Shown: positions 1-10,991 of the stretch, piece after piece
Layout: every line of letters starts with the position of its first letter
How positions within the stretch are numbered: the first letter of the stretch is position 1
Program-made: the position numbers and the translations under genes
NCBI GenBank assembly: GCA_001600095.1
Contig: BCIX01000001.1
Coordinates: 1,364,001 to 1,428,000, forward strand
Source of the DNA: Bullera alba
Lineage: Eukaryota; Basidiomycota; Tremellomycetes; Tremellales; Bulleraceae
Direction: 5' to 3'
DNA length: 64,000 nt
Notes under the pieces: model-generated
Told to the model about the DNA's origin: nothing
The model's input: only the letters and a program-made list of their open reading frames with translations
Databases searched by the model: none

Positions 1-123
1 ACATCAGCCTGAGCCTCTCACTCGATGCTAATTTGCCCGATCCCAAGCTCACGCGGTAACCCAAGCGGCCGGGAGAGCGTAGAAGGAGAAGTTGTGGGCA
101 GCGTTGAGACCGGCGAGAGACAT
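1..123 (-). CDS. MAPEG-family membrane protein, 5' end only (cut by window edge)
   Basis: Only the first exon is inside the window. Reading the minus strand from the ATG at 121-123 gives MSLAGLNAAHNFSFYALPAA followed by WVTA, then a GTGAGC donor whose intron runs off the left edge. The peptide closely resembles the start of the complete MAPEG-like gene at 41418-42234 (asparagine/serine, then Y-A-(L/V)-P-A, then W-V), and both genes are interrupted after the same W-V-x residues in the same codon phase. The shared intron position supports paralogy. MAPEG proteins (membrane-associated proteins in eicosanoid and glutathione metabolism) are small four-helix membrane proteins. The substrate of this copy cannot be inferred. 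A TATA-like TATAAGAG lies about 100 bp upstream. The rest of the gene is not visible. Confidence 0.6.
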
Positions 124-219
124 TGCAGGGGATTTGCTTTTGGTTTTAGGTGTTTGAAATGCTGAAAGAGTGGTCGAGGAGCTGAGGTCGAGCGAGGAAG
201 AAGAAGATGCGGTTAAAAA

Positions 220-227
220 CTCTTATA
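220..227 (-). promoter_or_regulatory. TATA-like box upstream of the partial MAPEG gene
   Basis: The minus strand reads TATAAGAG about 100 bp upstream of the MAPEG-like ATG at 123. The same octamer occurs upstream of the gene starting at 20105. It is a sequence match only; no transcription start is known. Confidence 0.4.
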
Positions 228-309
228 GATGGACCAGTCCATCGAGCTGCAGCAAAGCTGCAGTCACCGTAAATTCAATCGGGATCATCAAGTGACACAT
301 CAACTCTCC

Positions 310-317
310 TGACGTCA
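310..317. promoter_or_regulatory. CRE-like palindrome TGACGTCA
   Basis: A perfect 8-bp TGACGTCA palindrome, the consensus for ATF/CREB-type bZIP factors, sits between the divergent MAPEG-like gene (ATG at 123, minus) and the mL40 gene (ATG at 528, plus). Which gene it serves is unknown. A second perfect copy is at 51028-51035. Confidence 0.45.
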
Positions 318-527
318 GGCCTGCTTTTGTGCCGAAAATGCCGGATCCCGCCGGATGCTAGAGGTTGTCTTTGCCACAGTGCGCGACCCATCACTATATC
401 GCCGTAACACCGCCGAGATTTCCAGCTGCTTCACCTTCATCCTATCCACGGTCTACCACTACAGTATCACTACCTATCACTACTAGAGCAAAGCAGCACT
501 CTATCAACCACCTCTACACTCACCACA

Positions 528-1142
528 ATGTCACGCCCGTTCGCCAGCGCAGTCGCAAGCTCATCCAGGCAGTACGCCACCAAAGCCCCAGTGGTCCCCG
601 ACTATATCGCCGCAAAGCAATCCGGTGCCGGCGACAACAAAATCGACACTCTCAAACGACACCTCTATCCCCAAAATACCTTTGCTCCAAAGTCAGAGTC
701 ACCAACCGGCCAGCATCACCCCGATGTCATCAGGAGAGTCAAAGCGCTACTACCCACTCGTGAAATCCACTCGACGATAGAAAAGGCATGGGCACTTTAC
801 CAGGATCAACAACGAATGTTGCATCGGAGACGACTTAGAGCCAAGTTTAGAGCAATGGAGAAAGCATGTGACGAGCTCGACAAAATCACGAGGCCCCCTC
901 CGCTTCAGTCAGCAACCGGCGGCTTTCTCAATGGTCAGCGTTATCCAAGGGCGCTGTTCAACCTAGCAATGGAGCCGGCCAACCCCCATGCGTTCCCTAA
1001 GCCGTCTGGTCGAAAAATTAGCCCCGAAGCGAGATGGAAGGAAGCCAGGTTGGATGGGTTTGTCCCAAGAGAGGCATGGATACCGACAGAGACGAAAGGG
1101 ACTGGATGGAATTATCAATGGCAAAGGCCTCGGAGTTCGTGA
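528..1142 (+). CDS. MRPL28: Mitochondrial large ribosomal subunit protein mL40 (MRPL28 family)
   Basis: This is a single-exon gene of 204 aa. The N-terminus (MSRPFASAVASSSRQYATKA) is rich in Ser, Arg and Ala and lacks early acidic residues, as expected for a mitochondrial presequence. The centre is a basic helical stretch of the form TIEKAWALY...RRRLRAKFRAM (about residues 80-110), and the C-terminus ends in EAWIPTETKGTGWNYQW. Both resemble the fungal mL40/MRPL28 family, a structural protein of the mitochondrial large ribosomal subunit. The gene ends 144 bp from the stop of the convergent DSS1 gene, another mitochondrial RNA/translation factor. The start follows a CACCACAATG context. The family call is from memory of the motif pattern; an unrelated mitochondrial protein is the main alternative. 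Confidence 0.7.
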   Translation: MSRPFASAVASSSRQYATKAPVVPDYIAAKQSGAGDNKIDTLKRHLYPQNTFAPKSESPTGQHHPDVIRRVKALLPTREIHSTIEKAWALYQDQQRMLHRRRLRAKFRAMEKACDELDKITRPPPLQSATGGFLNGQRYPRALFNLAMEPANPHAFPKPSGRKISPEARWKEARLDGFVPREAWIPTETKGTGWNYQWQRPRSS

Positions 1143-1285
1143 TTCATATCGCGCTAGATTCGGTGTCGCCGCTATGTATGGCGATTTAGGTCGACGTTGG
1201 CTTGATGGATCAATCGCAGGAGTCTCAGGAGCAGCGCTAATGCATGACTGAACGACACTGGCAACATGCTTTACAAACACCCCTC

Positions 1286-4200
1286 TTACACAACCTCTAC
1301 ATCAATGATCGGCGTGGGCCATGTCTGAGCGGTCGTCACCCTGATCATGATCTCGTCCCCGATCGCCATCGGCACCAGCTTGGAGGCCGGTTGGGGACAA
1401 CGTACATCGAGCCCGAGTGAGGGGATATGTACCGGAGTCGTGGTGCTACTGCCGCCAGAATTGTACACCGTCGGGCCCATCACGACGCCTTTGACTGGCC
1501 GAGTGATATCGACAAAGCTAGAGTCGTATGTGTAGCCATCTGGCTTTGGGTTTTGTAGCCTGGACGTGAACAGCTGCGATTGCCACCATGCGTCCGAGAA
1601 TCTGCCGAATCGACCATTAACGCGAACAGCTTGAGCGGTACGCTGTCCGTACTGGGCGACTTTGTCGAGGGTCAAAACCGGTGCGAGGCTCGTGGACAAT
1701 CCCTTTTCGGCCACTAAAGCGGATTTGATCTGCCAGTGTACCATGCAATCCTCGTACCGTCGCAACGGTGACGTGGCCTTGAGATAACCAATATTGTCGT
1801 TGTAACCCATCACCCAATTGGGCTGAGGCGTGGGATGCAGTGCCATCTGTGGAGGTTCAAAGTTGGCTCTGGCGATGTCCTCCTTTTTCACAAACATATC
1901 CGCATCTCGTTGGGCCAGAACATCGTCCAAGGTGACAATCGGCTGCCCAGGTATTGCGACTGGCCTCGGAGACGTCATGGACCGGAAAGGAGCGGGAAGC
2001 GATCGGTCGGCAATGAATATCGCCGCGATTCGACCGGCCATAATCATCATCTCCTGCACCATAGTCGTGGCCGATAACCCGCTGGAGGGATTGGTCACCG
2101 AGAAGTTGATCATTGGCAGCCCAGACCAGGACTGCGGCTTGCGTGGGATGTTGGCAGAGTCGAAGATGTTGGCCCCGGAAGGAGGAAGCTGCCCGACGAG
2201 GGAGAGTGTTGGTTCAGGTGACTGCCAATCCCAACCACATGTGGCGAGCCGGCGACGACGGTGAGCGGTCGCAAAGGCGAGCAAGAGTTTGAGATCCTCA
2301 GCGCTGTCCTGGGTCACCGGCACAGTGTCGTGTCTCATATCATTGGTTTGCTTGTTTGGTGTTCCCAGTGGAGCCCAGGCGGAAGCGTGATTTAGCCCGA
2401 GAGCCTTGTCGACCGACTCGTACGTCAACATGACTGGATCCCTGATGAAGCCCATCTGCGATTTGTGTTCGAGCAGCTCTCCCGAGGGTGAGAGCCTTGC
2501 CGAGAATGTCATTGTCCCCTGAGCACCTCCATCTCGCTCGACCTTGGCACCGAGAGATAGTTCCCGCATGATGAGGTCGTGCTCGAAAAGCGGTATGTTG
2601 CCTTCGGATAGGTAGATGGACGACCCTCTGACGGAGGCGCGCTCTGACATTGGCGAGTCGAAGGGGATGTATCGAGTTGGGTCGGCCACGTGAACATGTA
2701 CCCAAACTTCATCCGAGTTGGGTATTCGCTCGAGAGACAGCCCATCGTCGAGCTCGCTGGCAGTCGCACTATCTATGACGTAGACCCGTTGTCCGGTAAA
2801 GTCGACTCGAAGTGAATCCAGCTCGTCGCCTTTCAATAGTCCCCCCTCCGGTCTCGCCCTGGACACTCGAGCTAGATCCAAGGCGCGGACTTCGGTCTCC
2901 AAAGCTTCGGCTCGTTTGGTGGTCTCGAACGGGGATAAAGCTCCAAGTCGAACTAACGCATGGAGCTCAAAGCCTCGTATGGCCAGCTCCGGTAATCCGA
3001 TGAGACTGGCCAACTTGGACAAGCTAGCACCAATATGCGATGGCTGTATCGAACGCTTCTCGAAGGCGCTCAGACTTAAGAGGTGGAGTAGCAGTTGGTC
3101 GGTCTCGGTGAACTCGGGGAGGTCGCGAGTAAGCGGTGTGATGGGTCCGGTATTGTCGTGATCGGCGGTCACCCGCAAGATCTGCTTTGCGCGATCGACA
3201 AAACCGTTCAAGACTTGCTGGTCTTCCGGTGTCTGGGCGTTGACAATCCGCTTCGCCGCCTGTAGGCGTCGGACGCTGTCGCGACTTCGAACCATGAAAG
3301 TTGCAGTTTCTTTGTGGTTGAGAGGGTCGGCCAAGAACAGATCCGGACGGTCCATCATGAGTGTATGGGCTGCAAAGGCCGGGAGAGTGTGTGGCTTGAT
3401 CCCGTACGGGGGTTGACCATCTTCTGACAAGAGATAGTCGGCCGCTTGAGCGGCAGTGATAGAGCCATGTATCCCTCCGTCTTGAGGGGCAAAGACATCC
3501 CACAGGGCCTCCAAGCCACCGCCACGGCCACGACCCATAGATAGCATCCTTGCTGACATCTTCTCCGTTTCACGAGACACCTTTCTCAAGATGGCGACGA
3601 CTTGCCGTCTGGCGGCCAACATGGGGGCCAACAAAGCGTCAAACTCCGGACCGCTGTCGACACCAGAGCCGATCAGCCTGAGAAGTTCAGGCGACCAACA
3701 CGCGTCTATCATTTTCCGTGGGGCGAGAGAGGCGGGCATAATATATTGCACGTCAAAGTCACTGATCGGCCAGAGCTCCCCGTTTGACCGCAGGAACAGG
3801 ACTCGACGCTTGCCGGACTGCATCAGCGGCGCAAAGGCAACACCAAGCGATCTGACCTCGGATCTGTGACGAGTCAGTTCAATGCCAGAGACGAAAGGAG
3901 TACACGCACCTTCTGATCTCGACAATCCTGCCGTACATGCCTTCAGAGGATTCACTATCAGCCTCGATCTGAGACCAGTCAACTCCATTGGTGCTGTCAT
4001 CGTCTATTCCAGGCAAGGGTTCGTCCCTAAAGTGCTCTCTCTGTTCTTCCGAGACGCCAGCTCCTCCTGTATACGCGACCTTTTCGCTACGGGCGTGTGT
4101 CAGGAACACAGGAACGTCTGGAGGTGGAAGATTTCGAATGACTCCCATCTTGTTGAGGTTCGAGGCCGGGATGCCCATCTGTTTCGCCGTTCTCAACTTG

Positions 4201-4589
4201 TGCAGTCGACTAGCCTGAACGGCCGGAGGGTACTTGCTCGCGTCATGACGAAAGTTGATGATTTGGTTTCGGGGATAAGACGGATGCGGAATGTCGGGGT
4301 CGAACTTGACAGGCTGGTAAGGGTGATCGATGACGCCAGTCGGTATCCCTTCTTTCGCCCGTCTCGACCTTAATAGGTGATCAGAGTTTATGTCTTCCGC
4401 GCTGAGCTCGGTTCTTTGTTGCTGTGATTGCAGGTGGGCTAGGTGCTTTGCCGGTGCGATACGCTGGATTGGTCTGGCGAGCCTGGACGGTCCAGGAGTA
4501 GCGGCAGTCGAGCCATTCCCGGCTCTTTCTTCAAAGTGGCGAGAAGAGGTCGCGAACGTGCGCCGCGCGGCTTGTCTGGAGGAGCTCAT
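1286..4589 (-). CDS. DSS1: Mitochondrial exoribonuclease, RNase II/RNB family (DSS1-like)
   Basis: Two exons (4589-3910 and 3863-1286) joined over a 46-nt intron (GTGCGT donor, CTGAC branch, ACAG acceptor) give about 1,085 aa. The N-terminus (MSSSRQAARRTFATSSRHF) looks like a mitochondrial presequence. The RNB catalytic domain begins near residue 500: the metal-binding signature DSATASELDDG matches D-x5-(D/E)-x-D-D of RNase II, with Glu at the second acidic position, and is followed by HVHVADPTRYIP. Downstream blocks include PRPVAIPGQP and the arginine-rich helix YLKATSPLRRYEDCMVHWQI, typical of the RNB C-terminal region. In yeast, Dss1 works with the helicase Suv3 as the 3'-5' mitochondrial degradosome. 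The gene is divergent from VMA9 (about 250 bp) and convergent with mL40. Length and presequence favour DSS1 over cytosolic RRP44/DIS3, which also carries a PIN domain that is not seen here. Confidence 0.85.
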
Positions 4590-4838
4590 GATTGCGATGT
4601 CGATGAGATAGTATGATCGATGATCTTACCAGATGTCATGGTTGTGCTTCGCCTTCGATCTTTGAACTTTTTAGAGCGGCAACGACCTCGATCGAACAGG
4701 TTACGTAATCATAGTCCCACCTCTCGCGCCGCTCGACCACCCATACAGCTGGCCATGCCGGAGTCCTCTTAATCTACGGTACCAACCTCCTTGGTTCTCA
4801 TCGCTTTCAACACCAAAACATACACCCAGCGTACCATC

Positions 4839-5215
4839 ATGGGCTCGTTCTACCACGTCTTTGTGGTCCTTGCAGTGTGCGCTGCGATTGGTGCCATCGG
4901 ATGGTTCGCTGCGCCTCGCGGGAAGAACCAGACGTGAGTGCTTGCGTCCGTGCAAGTGTTAATCCACTGGCTGATCCCTTTGGCAGACTACTACGAACAT
5001 CACTCTTACTGGCAATCACCGCGTGCTACCTAATGTGAGTATAGCTTGAAGGGCTTCCCTGGAGGCTTGGACTAACTTGAATAGGTGGGCGATCACGTAC
5101 ATGGCCCAACTACACCCATTGATGGGTATGCACCCAAGCTTCAAACTATCGTCGCGATATAGAGCTGACTTGGACTATAGCTCCTCGGCGATCCAATCTC
5201 AGACACGAAGCATGA
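4839..5215 (+). CDS. VMA9: V-type ATPase V0 subunit e (Vma9)
   Basis: Four short exons encode about 72 aa. Exon 1 (4839-4934) gives MGSFYHVFVVLAVCAAIGAI and then GWFAAPRGKNQ. Exon 2 starts after GGCAG near 4986, exon 3 begins with the split Met-Trp codon pair (W-A-I-T-Y-M-A-Q-L-H-P), and exon 4 reads APRRSNLRHEA before TGA at 5213-5215. The two hydrophobic helices, the short polar loop with a Pro-Arg, and the Q-L-H-P-L-(M/V)-A-P-R-R-S ending are hallmarks of the tiny V0 e subunit, including yeast Vma9. It is a proteolipid-like component needed to assemble the proton pump on vacuole and endosome membranes. Four exons for 72 codons reflect the intron density of this genome. Confidence 0.93.
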
Positions 5216-5910
5216 TAGGACAACGACTGTAGAAGGATCAACATGCATCATACTTTGTAGCCTGGACTGGGCAAGCTTTCGTGCGGTCTCGCGCTTCGGG
5301 GGAAAGCGTCGGAGCACGGCGACGAGACGCGTAACACCCCACAGGTGTAACCAGAGATGATCAAAATGACGATCTATAGTAGGGGCTCATGCTCGTCAAG
5401 AGGACCAGCATCAGGAGACTTGCTCACTGATGGCGACGACCACCCAACGTTCAGCCGTCAAATTTCTAGATGACCAGACGGCGAAGTAGGCCCGGCAAGG
5501 ATGCCTACGTCGCTCTCAAGGCAGCTACCACTATGCCCAGGACTCACGATGAGTAGCCTGATGTGGATGAGGAGAAAGGGTTATTGGATGCATTGGTGAG
5601 CCCTCTACAGTACGTGGTTGTCCAGCATCCCGGCTAGCGTCCCTTTCCCCCCTGACGTTTCAGATTTCCTGTGTTTTGTGGGTTTTGTCTCGTTGACTGA
5701 TTGACATCCCTCTCTTTGTGATGTTGAAACAGCTCACCATGTCTTATTCATCCCCACACCAGAGCAAGGAGACACAGTGGCAGTTCGAGGAAGCGATGGT
5801 AACACACTCTGCCAGGATGATCGCATACAAGAACCTCATTCCGTTGGACCAACTTGTCAACATTACATCGCCTCCCACTCTCACCGCCTACGCCATAACC
5901 ACACATCATC
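5216..5910. other. Intergenic stretch, no gene seen
   Basis: About 700 bp separate VMA9 from the cysteine-rich receptor-like gene. Short ORFs near 5718-5981 overlap the next gene's first exon in another frame and lack recognisable content. I see no tRNA-like B box or convincing repeat. It probably holds the VMA9 3' UTR and the promoter and 5' UTR of the gene at 5911; the pyrimidine-rich 5640-5720 segment could be promoter. Confidence 0.4.
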
Positions 5911-8900
5911 ATGCGATCAGTCAACATCGTCTTATCCGCCATATATGGCTTGTCAGGTATGACACAAGGCTACCGTCGTAAGCTGATATTGCAGTCACTC
6001 TAGCATCACAAGTATGCTCCCCGGATCAATGTCTTCATGGCAAAGGTTCATCACGCAGTGAGTCATTACGAGCTCCGGGACCGAAGCCAGTCGACTAAAA
6101 TCGTTAGTCCTCGCGTCCGACGTCGAGTCAAAGGTCTATCTCACCCCCGGCCGTTTCACCCCTGGACACGGCGATATCTCCTCGAGCACGAATCAGAGTA
6201 TCTCGCACAGCAACGATCAAGTCGTCATCTCCACACCGCCTCAACCCGTATTCTTCACATCGACCAAGTATCGAGGGGGTTTGGCAGAGGACGATGACTG
6301 GAAGAGCGCGTACCTCCCCGAAGGGTGGTACGGCTTGGTGGAGCCGGGTAAGGCTTTATGGGGTGCGATACCCAAATCCGGTCACCTCCCGGAAACCGTC
6401 AGGACAAGTGTGCACGCAGTTCTGAGTGAGTATTCTCGCCTGTAATTGAAGGCCAAGGTGTTGGCTAATGTGAGCTAGGTACTTGCAATCCCCCATGCGC
6501 ATCAGGCGGTATCTGCACGTCGTACACTCCGTCCAATTCGTCTTCGACGGGGACCTTGGGCAGTTGCCAATGTCTTCCTGGCTGGACTGGTCCATCATGC
6601 GATATCTGCGCGGTAGGCCACTTTGGTCCAAGCTGCGCCCGTGAGTGCTCGTAGCTGGATCTTGGACTGTATTGCTTACTCCTTCTAGCCTGTACCGAAA
6701 ACTGCTCGATATGCGATGATGGACTTTCGGGAACTGGCAACTGTCTCGGCACATCGACTACCGCTCTCCAAGGTACGTTCAGTATCACAGGGGGCAACAG
6801 GCCCTGATGGATCTATAGCTTGTGATTGTCTGCACGGCACTTGTACAGGATCCGGGGAATGCGCTTGCTCGGCTGGATACCGTTCGGACAACTCCACTAG
6901 GACCAAGTGCACCGACTGCCAGGAGGGCTTCTTCGCAGATGCTTCAGGCAACTGTTCAGGTAAGCAAGAGCAGTCGTGTCGGTCTTCTAAGCTGACATAA
7001 TAATCCCAGCCTGTCCGTTGGGCTGTACATCGTGTCAGTTGAAGCAAGGCACTAGCAACACACCAGAGTGCACTACATGCCGCACCGGTCTTCAACTATC
7101 GAATCAAGATCCTCCGGTGTGCTCCGCTCAAGGCCAGTGCAGCGACGGAGACTACTACGATGGCTCGACATCCTCTTGTCGCAGGTGTGTCCGTCGTCCA
7201 CGACGAGTGCTGACGGTCTTAGCTGCTCTCCTGCTTGCGCAACTTGTACCGGCCCATCAGCGGATCAATGTCTCGCCTGTACACCACCACGAGCGAACCT
7301 CAATGGTCAATGCGTCGGCTACGACGCCACTACCGGTGTCTGCGATTCATCTTTGAGCGCTTTACAAGGTGTCTTCATTGTCAACAATGGGAAACGAGAG
7401 TGCGATTGTGAGCATCTCCCCACTGTCAAGTGTTTGTTTCAAAGCTAAAGTCGATCCAGCTTGTCCTGTTGGCTGCGCGACATGCTCCATTCCAAGCTTC
7501 TCATCGTCGTCATCCTTCACCGATCAGACGTGTCAGTCATGCCAGGACGGATACCTACTCCAAGGCGGATCTTGCGTGCGCAGCTGTACCGAGGGATGGT
7601 TTTTAGCTTCCCCTGCTGAGAGGAATGGCACGTGTACCAGTGAGTCATAGCTATGGACCGCAGATCAGTCTGCTGACGCAAATTCCACAGAATGCGATGC
7701 GAGTTGTGTCGACTGCGTTGGATCGGCCGGTCACTGCACGAAATGCCCACCACCTATGTTCGCCCAAGGTGGCATCTGCCAATGCACCTGCCCTACTTCA
7801 TCTATCGGTCTGAATGGCACGTGTACCTCCTGCTCACCTGACTGCGCTACTTGCGCCTCGCCCTCATCGTCCTCTTGCGTCACCTGCCCACCTCATCGAC
7901 CTGTCTTGCGGAATGGCCGATGCTACGATGCCTGCCTTCAGGACGAATTCTTCGACGGTGCTTCCCAGATCTGCAAGACATGCGACGTCACCTGCGGAGC
8001 TTGCGTCGGTCCCACCTCAAGGGACTGCACCACTTGCAAGGCCGACCAGAGGTTGAACAAGGGGAGCTGCGTGTCGTCCGACTGTGGAAAAGGGGGATTC
8101 GTGCCCACTTTAGGACTATGCCTGTCGGATCTGGTGGAGGACAGTCACCGGGGATTCTTTGGTTTTCTCGCCTTGCTTCCGGTGCTCGCTCTCCTTGGAC
8201 TCGGGGTTTGGTTGTATATCCGACAACAAAGGCGACAAACCAGACAAGCTACCGACGAGTTTCGAAACGCCATTGACGATCGAGAAGTCAGGGACAGGAT
8301 GATGATTCTTCGACTGGAGAAGGTCTTGGGCTTGGATCGCGTAGCGCCCTCGATCATACCTCCCCGATCGACCGATCCGGGTGTGAAGACAAAGGAGGAA
8401 CGGAAGAAATTGCGAGAATTGCTCTTACCCTCCCGCAAGCGAGCCCGGGATGTAATGAGGTCGACCACCAACTTTGAGGATATTCCCCTTGAGGACAAGA
8501 CGGGGGATAAGGACATAGTAGGCGGCAAGGGCTTGGGTGCGGACAGACGATCGCATTGGCTCAATCCCCCTCCCCCATATTCCGGCCATTTGGCCTCGAC
8601 CTCGGCATCCGGCAGTACAGACACTATAGCCACTCAAGACCTCCCCATCTCTAATCCAACCCCTATACCCCGTGGGAAGACGTCTCTGCTGTCACAGACG
8701 AAGATCGTGTCAATGTCCTCGCCAACGGAAGACGACTTTGAACCGATCTCTCTGAGACCACCGCTCAGATCCAACCCCTCCTCCAAATCGATCGATGTTA
8801 AAACACCTCTCGGCTCTGGACCGGAAGATTGTAGACCTGTGGACAGGAGAGTGAGTTTGAAGAAGTTATGGCCGGCGATGCCATCCCCCGTCTTTGGGCA

Positions 8901-8958
8901 GGAGCAGGATCAGGCGGAGGATCACACGGAGAACAGGTTGAATCACGCCTGGATCTAG
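5911..8958 (+). CDS. Cysteine-rich receptor-like type I membrane protein (EGF/furin-like repeats)
   Basis: The gene has about eight introns. It starts with a signal peptide (MRSVNIVLSAIYGLS, then VTLASQVCS), followed by a moderately conserved N-terminal domain (5990-6425) and a long ectodomain from about 6480 to 8140 packed with Cys-x2-Cys, C-x-C and C-x4-C patterns. These resemble EGF-like and furin/growth-factor-receptor repeats (for example CSPDCATCASPSSSSCVTCP and CDVTCGACVGPTSRDCTTCK). A single hydrophobic segment near 8155-8222 (GFFGFLALLPVLALLGLGVW) is followed by a basic stop-transfer stretch (RQQRRQTRQ) and a cytoplasmic tail of about 240 residues rich in Ser/Pro. Many exons are whole cysteine modules joined in phase 1, a sign of module duplication. 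The ligand and role are unknown; no kinase or other catalytic domain is seen in the tail. Confidence 0.75.
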
Positions 8959-9054
8959 TTGTATATGGACACAGCAAGACATAACATGTAGAGCATGAAT
9001 ACTTGTACATACAGAAGAGCAAGATCTCAGAGCCCAAAAATCTGCAAGACAAGC

Positions 9055-10506
9055 TCAAGGATCCCTCATCCCAGGCAACTTCCCAACCACGGTTTCCATC
9101 CAATCTAGCATGTCGTTATTCGGAAATCCGTCCAACAGCTTGATAGTCTGCCGAGCGTCAGTGAAGCACATTTTCATTTGGACATGACCTACCTTGTCAA
9201 GCTCGACTACACCATCAGAGACCCCACTCTCGAGCTCCGCGAGCTCTGCTTGCTTCTTTGCAATCGACACATATCGCTGTCTACAGTCTTCGTGAAGCTA
9301 GAGCCAAATGGTCAGCATGTTGTCCATACATGACAGTTGTATACTGACATCGAGGTACTCCTCCCTCAGGCCGCGATAGGACTCGTCATACAGTGGCAAG
9401 ACCGTAGCTGCAGCCAAAGCAGCCGGCGTGATGTCAGGTCTGTATAATTGAGTAAACTCAGGTTCCTTTTAGGACTCATGGCTTACCTCCAAGCATCTGG
9501 TCTGGCGGTAGATCTATCCCCAGTGAAGGCCTTGCCCTCGTCGATGATTTGGTCAATGCGCTGTAGAGTCGGCCCAATCTTGTAATGCTCGAGCGTGACG
9601 TTTGATCGTTCCTACACAAGTTAGCCGGAGGACTAGACGCCAGAACAGGAGCACTCACTGTGAGCTTCTCCTGCATGTCTTCTGAGGCAGCCTCCCAGGC
9701 GCCCCTCAGCCCTTCCCGATGCGAACGAGATAGCAGAGGTAAGGTCTGCTCTACGTGTCGGAACCTGGAAGTACGGCCGCATCAGTCCGAGGCGTCACCT
9801 GGAGAATGTGTATTACCTACGTCCACCTGTGGCAGCAAGCCTTGATGGCCTCGTCTACTGCCTTCCGGGTTGCCTTGTACCGCTTGCCATACTCCTGCAC
9901 CGCGAACGGATCTCGTGAGGTGTTGTTCCGCGAGGAAGTTGCAGCGCCAATGTCCGTCATGTCCAGGTCGGACGGGTCGATGATGTCGCTGACTTCAATA
10001 GGGTCTAATGGCTCAGCGGGCTGGTTCAACACCGCTGCAATTTGGGCAGGTGTTTTCCTTGTCGATCTCGGCGTTTTCGGTGGACCAGCCGCCGGTGTAC
10101 GCGGGGGGTTGGCACTTGTAGAAGCAGCTCCTTCCGAAGTGCTGGGCTGGGACACGGGTTCTGGCGTAATTGGACGTTTGCGCTTCAAACCACTCGGAGT
10201 CGAAGGCCCAGCTGTCGCTTCTGTAGCCGGAGCGGACGTGGGTTCTGGCGACTTCCGGATTGCTTCCGTTGACGCTGAAGTGTCGACGGGATACTCGGAC
10301 ATCGTACCGGCGCCAAGTTTGGGGTACCGTACTGGGCTTCTAGAGGTGCTTGCGCCCAAATCATCGGGACCGGGTGACCTGGAGACGCCTGGGTTTCGAG
10401 GTGCAAATGGGTTGACGACATCGCTAGCGATGGAATCTGCGGATTTCTGAGTGGCTGCAGGTATGATCGGGTACACCCTTGGCGGGGGTGTTCGTTCCAA
10501 GCCCAT
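9055..10506 (-). CDS. NNF1: Kinetochore MIND/Mis12 complex subunit Nnf1
   Basis: Six exons yield about 395 aa. The first exon (from the ATG at 10504-10506) encodes about 200 residues of Pro/Ser/Thr-rich, probably disordered sequence containing KRKRP, and ends in a helix (YGKRYKATRKAVDEAIKACC). The next exons give RHVEQTLPLLSRSHREGLRG, a MQEKLT helix, then ERSNVTLEHYKIGPTLQRID, matching the Nnf1/PMF1 pattern in which a cysteine/LP block is followed by an 'ERN...L..LD.LI.E' helix. The remaining exons are helical (LYDESYRGLREEYLD; KKQAELAELESGVSDG) and fit the C-terminal coiled coil. Nnf1 pairs with Mis12/Mtw1 in the kinetochore linker complex. The long N-terminal extension is unusual against the roughly 200-residue yeast protein. 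Confidence 0.72.
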
Positions 10507-10991
10507 AGTCGAGTTGGCAAGTGGTAGAGACGATGTGTTGAACTGAAATTGCTATTTGCTATGGCTGTCATTGTTGTTGTTGTGACACGCGACTGGAAGC
10601 GATGTACACCGTGGGAGAATATAGCTCAACGGAATCAATTTGGATCCGGCTCGGCTGCGTCACACGAGATGAAGGCTTGGTTGGGCACTGTGATATCCGA
10701 CATGGTATGATAGCGACCACGACCACAACGACAACGAACAACAACATTGCGAAAGGAGCAGTCCTACCCTAGTCTCAATATCAAAGGAAGGTCAAGTATA
10801 CCCCAAGTCCAGACTCACCTACAGTCCTCCCGGTCAGACATCAGACATCCTGCCACTCAGGGTTCTGGCTCAATCAAAAGTCAGTCTCACATCAACGCGA
10901 ACGGACACTAGGTTCTTGGACGTGTTCTAAAGTATAGAAGTAGTGATCTTCCGTGAGTCACAAGCTGCATCATATCATCAAAACCGCACTG
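10507..10991. other. Divergent promoter region between NNF1 and the acidic disordered protein
   Basis: This stretch of 485 bp contains short CA/GT-rich runs (GTTGTTGTTGTTGTG near 10572; ACAACGACAACGAACAAC near 10727) and no convincing ORF. A GTGAGT near 10961 followed by an AG just before 11007 could be a 5' UTR intron, in which case the downstream gene could start further upstream than annotated. Confidence 0.35.

Noticed and set aside
9755..10450. 231-codon ORF on the plus strand opposite NNF1
   Set aside because: It mirrors the Ser/Pro-rich first exon of NNF1, ends arbitrarily and has no domain; NNF1 has splice-consistent exons and a family match.
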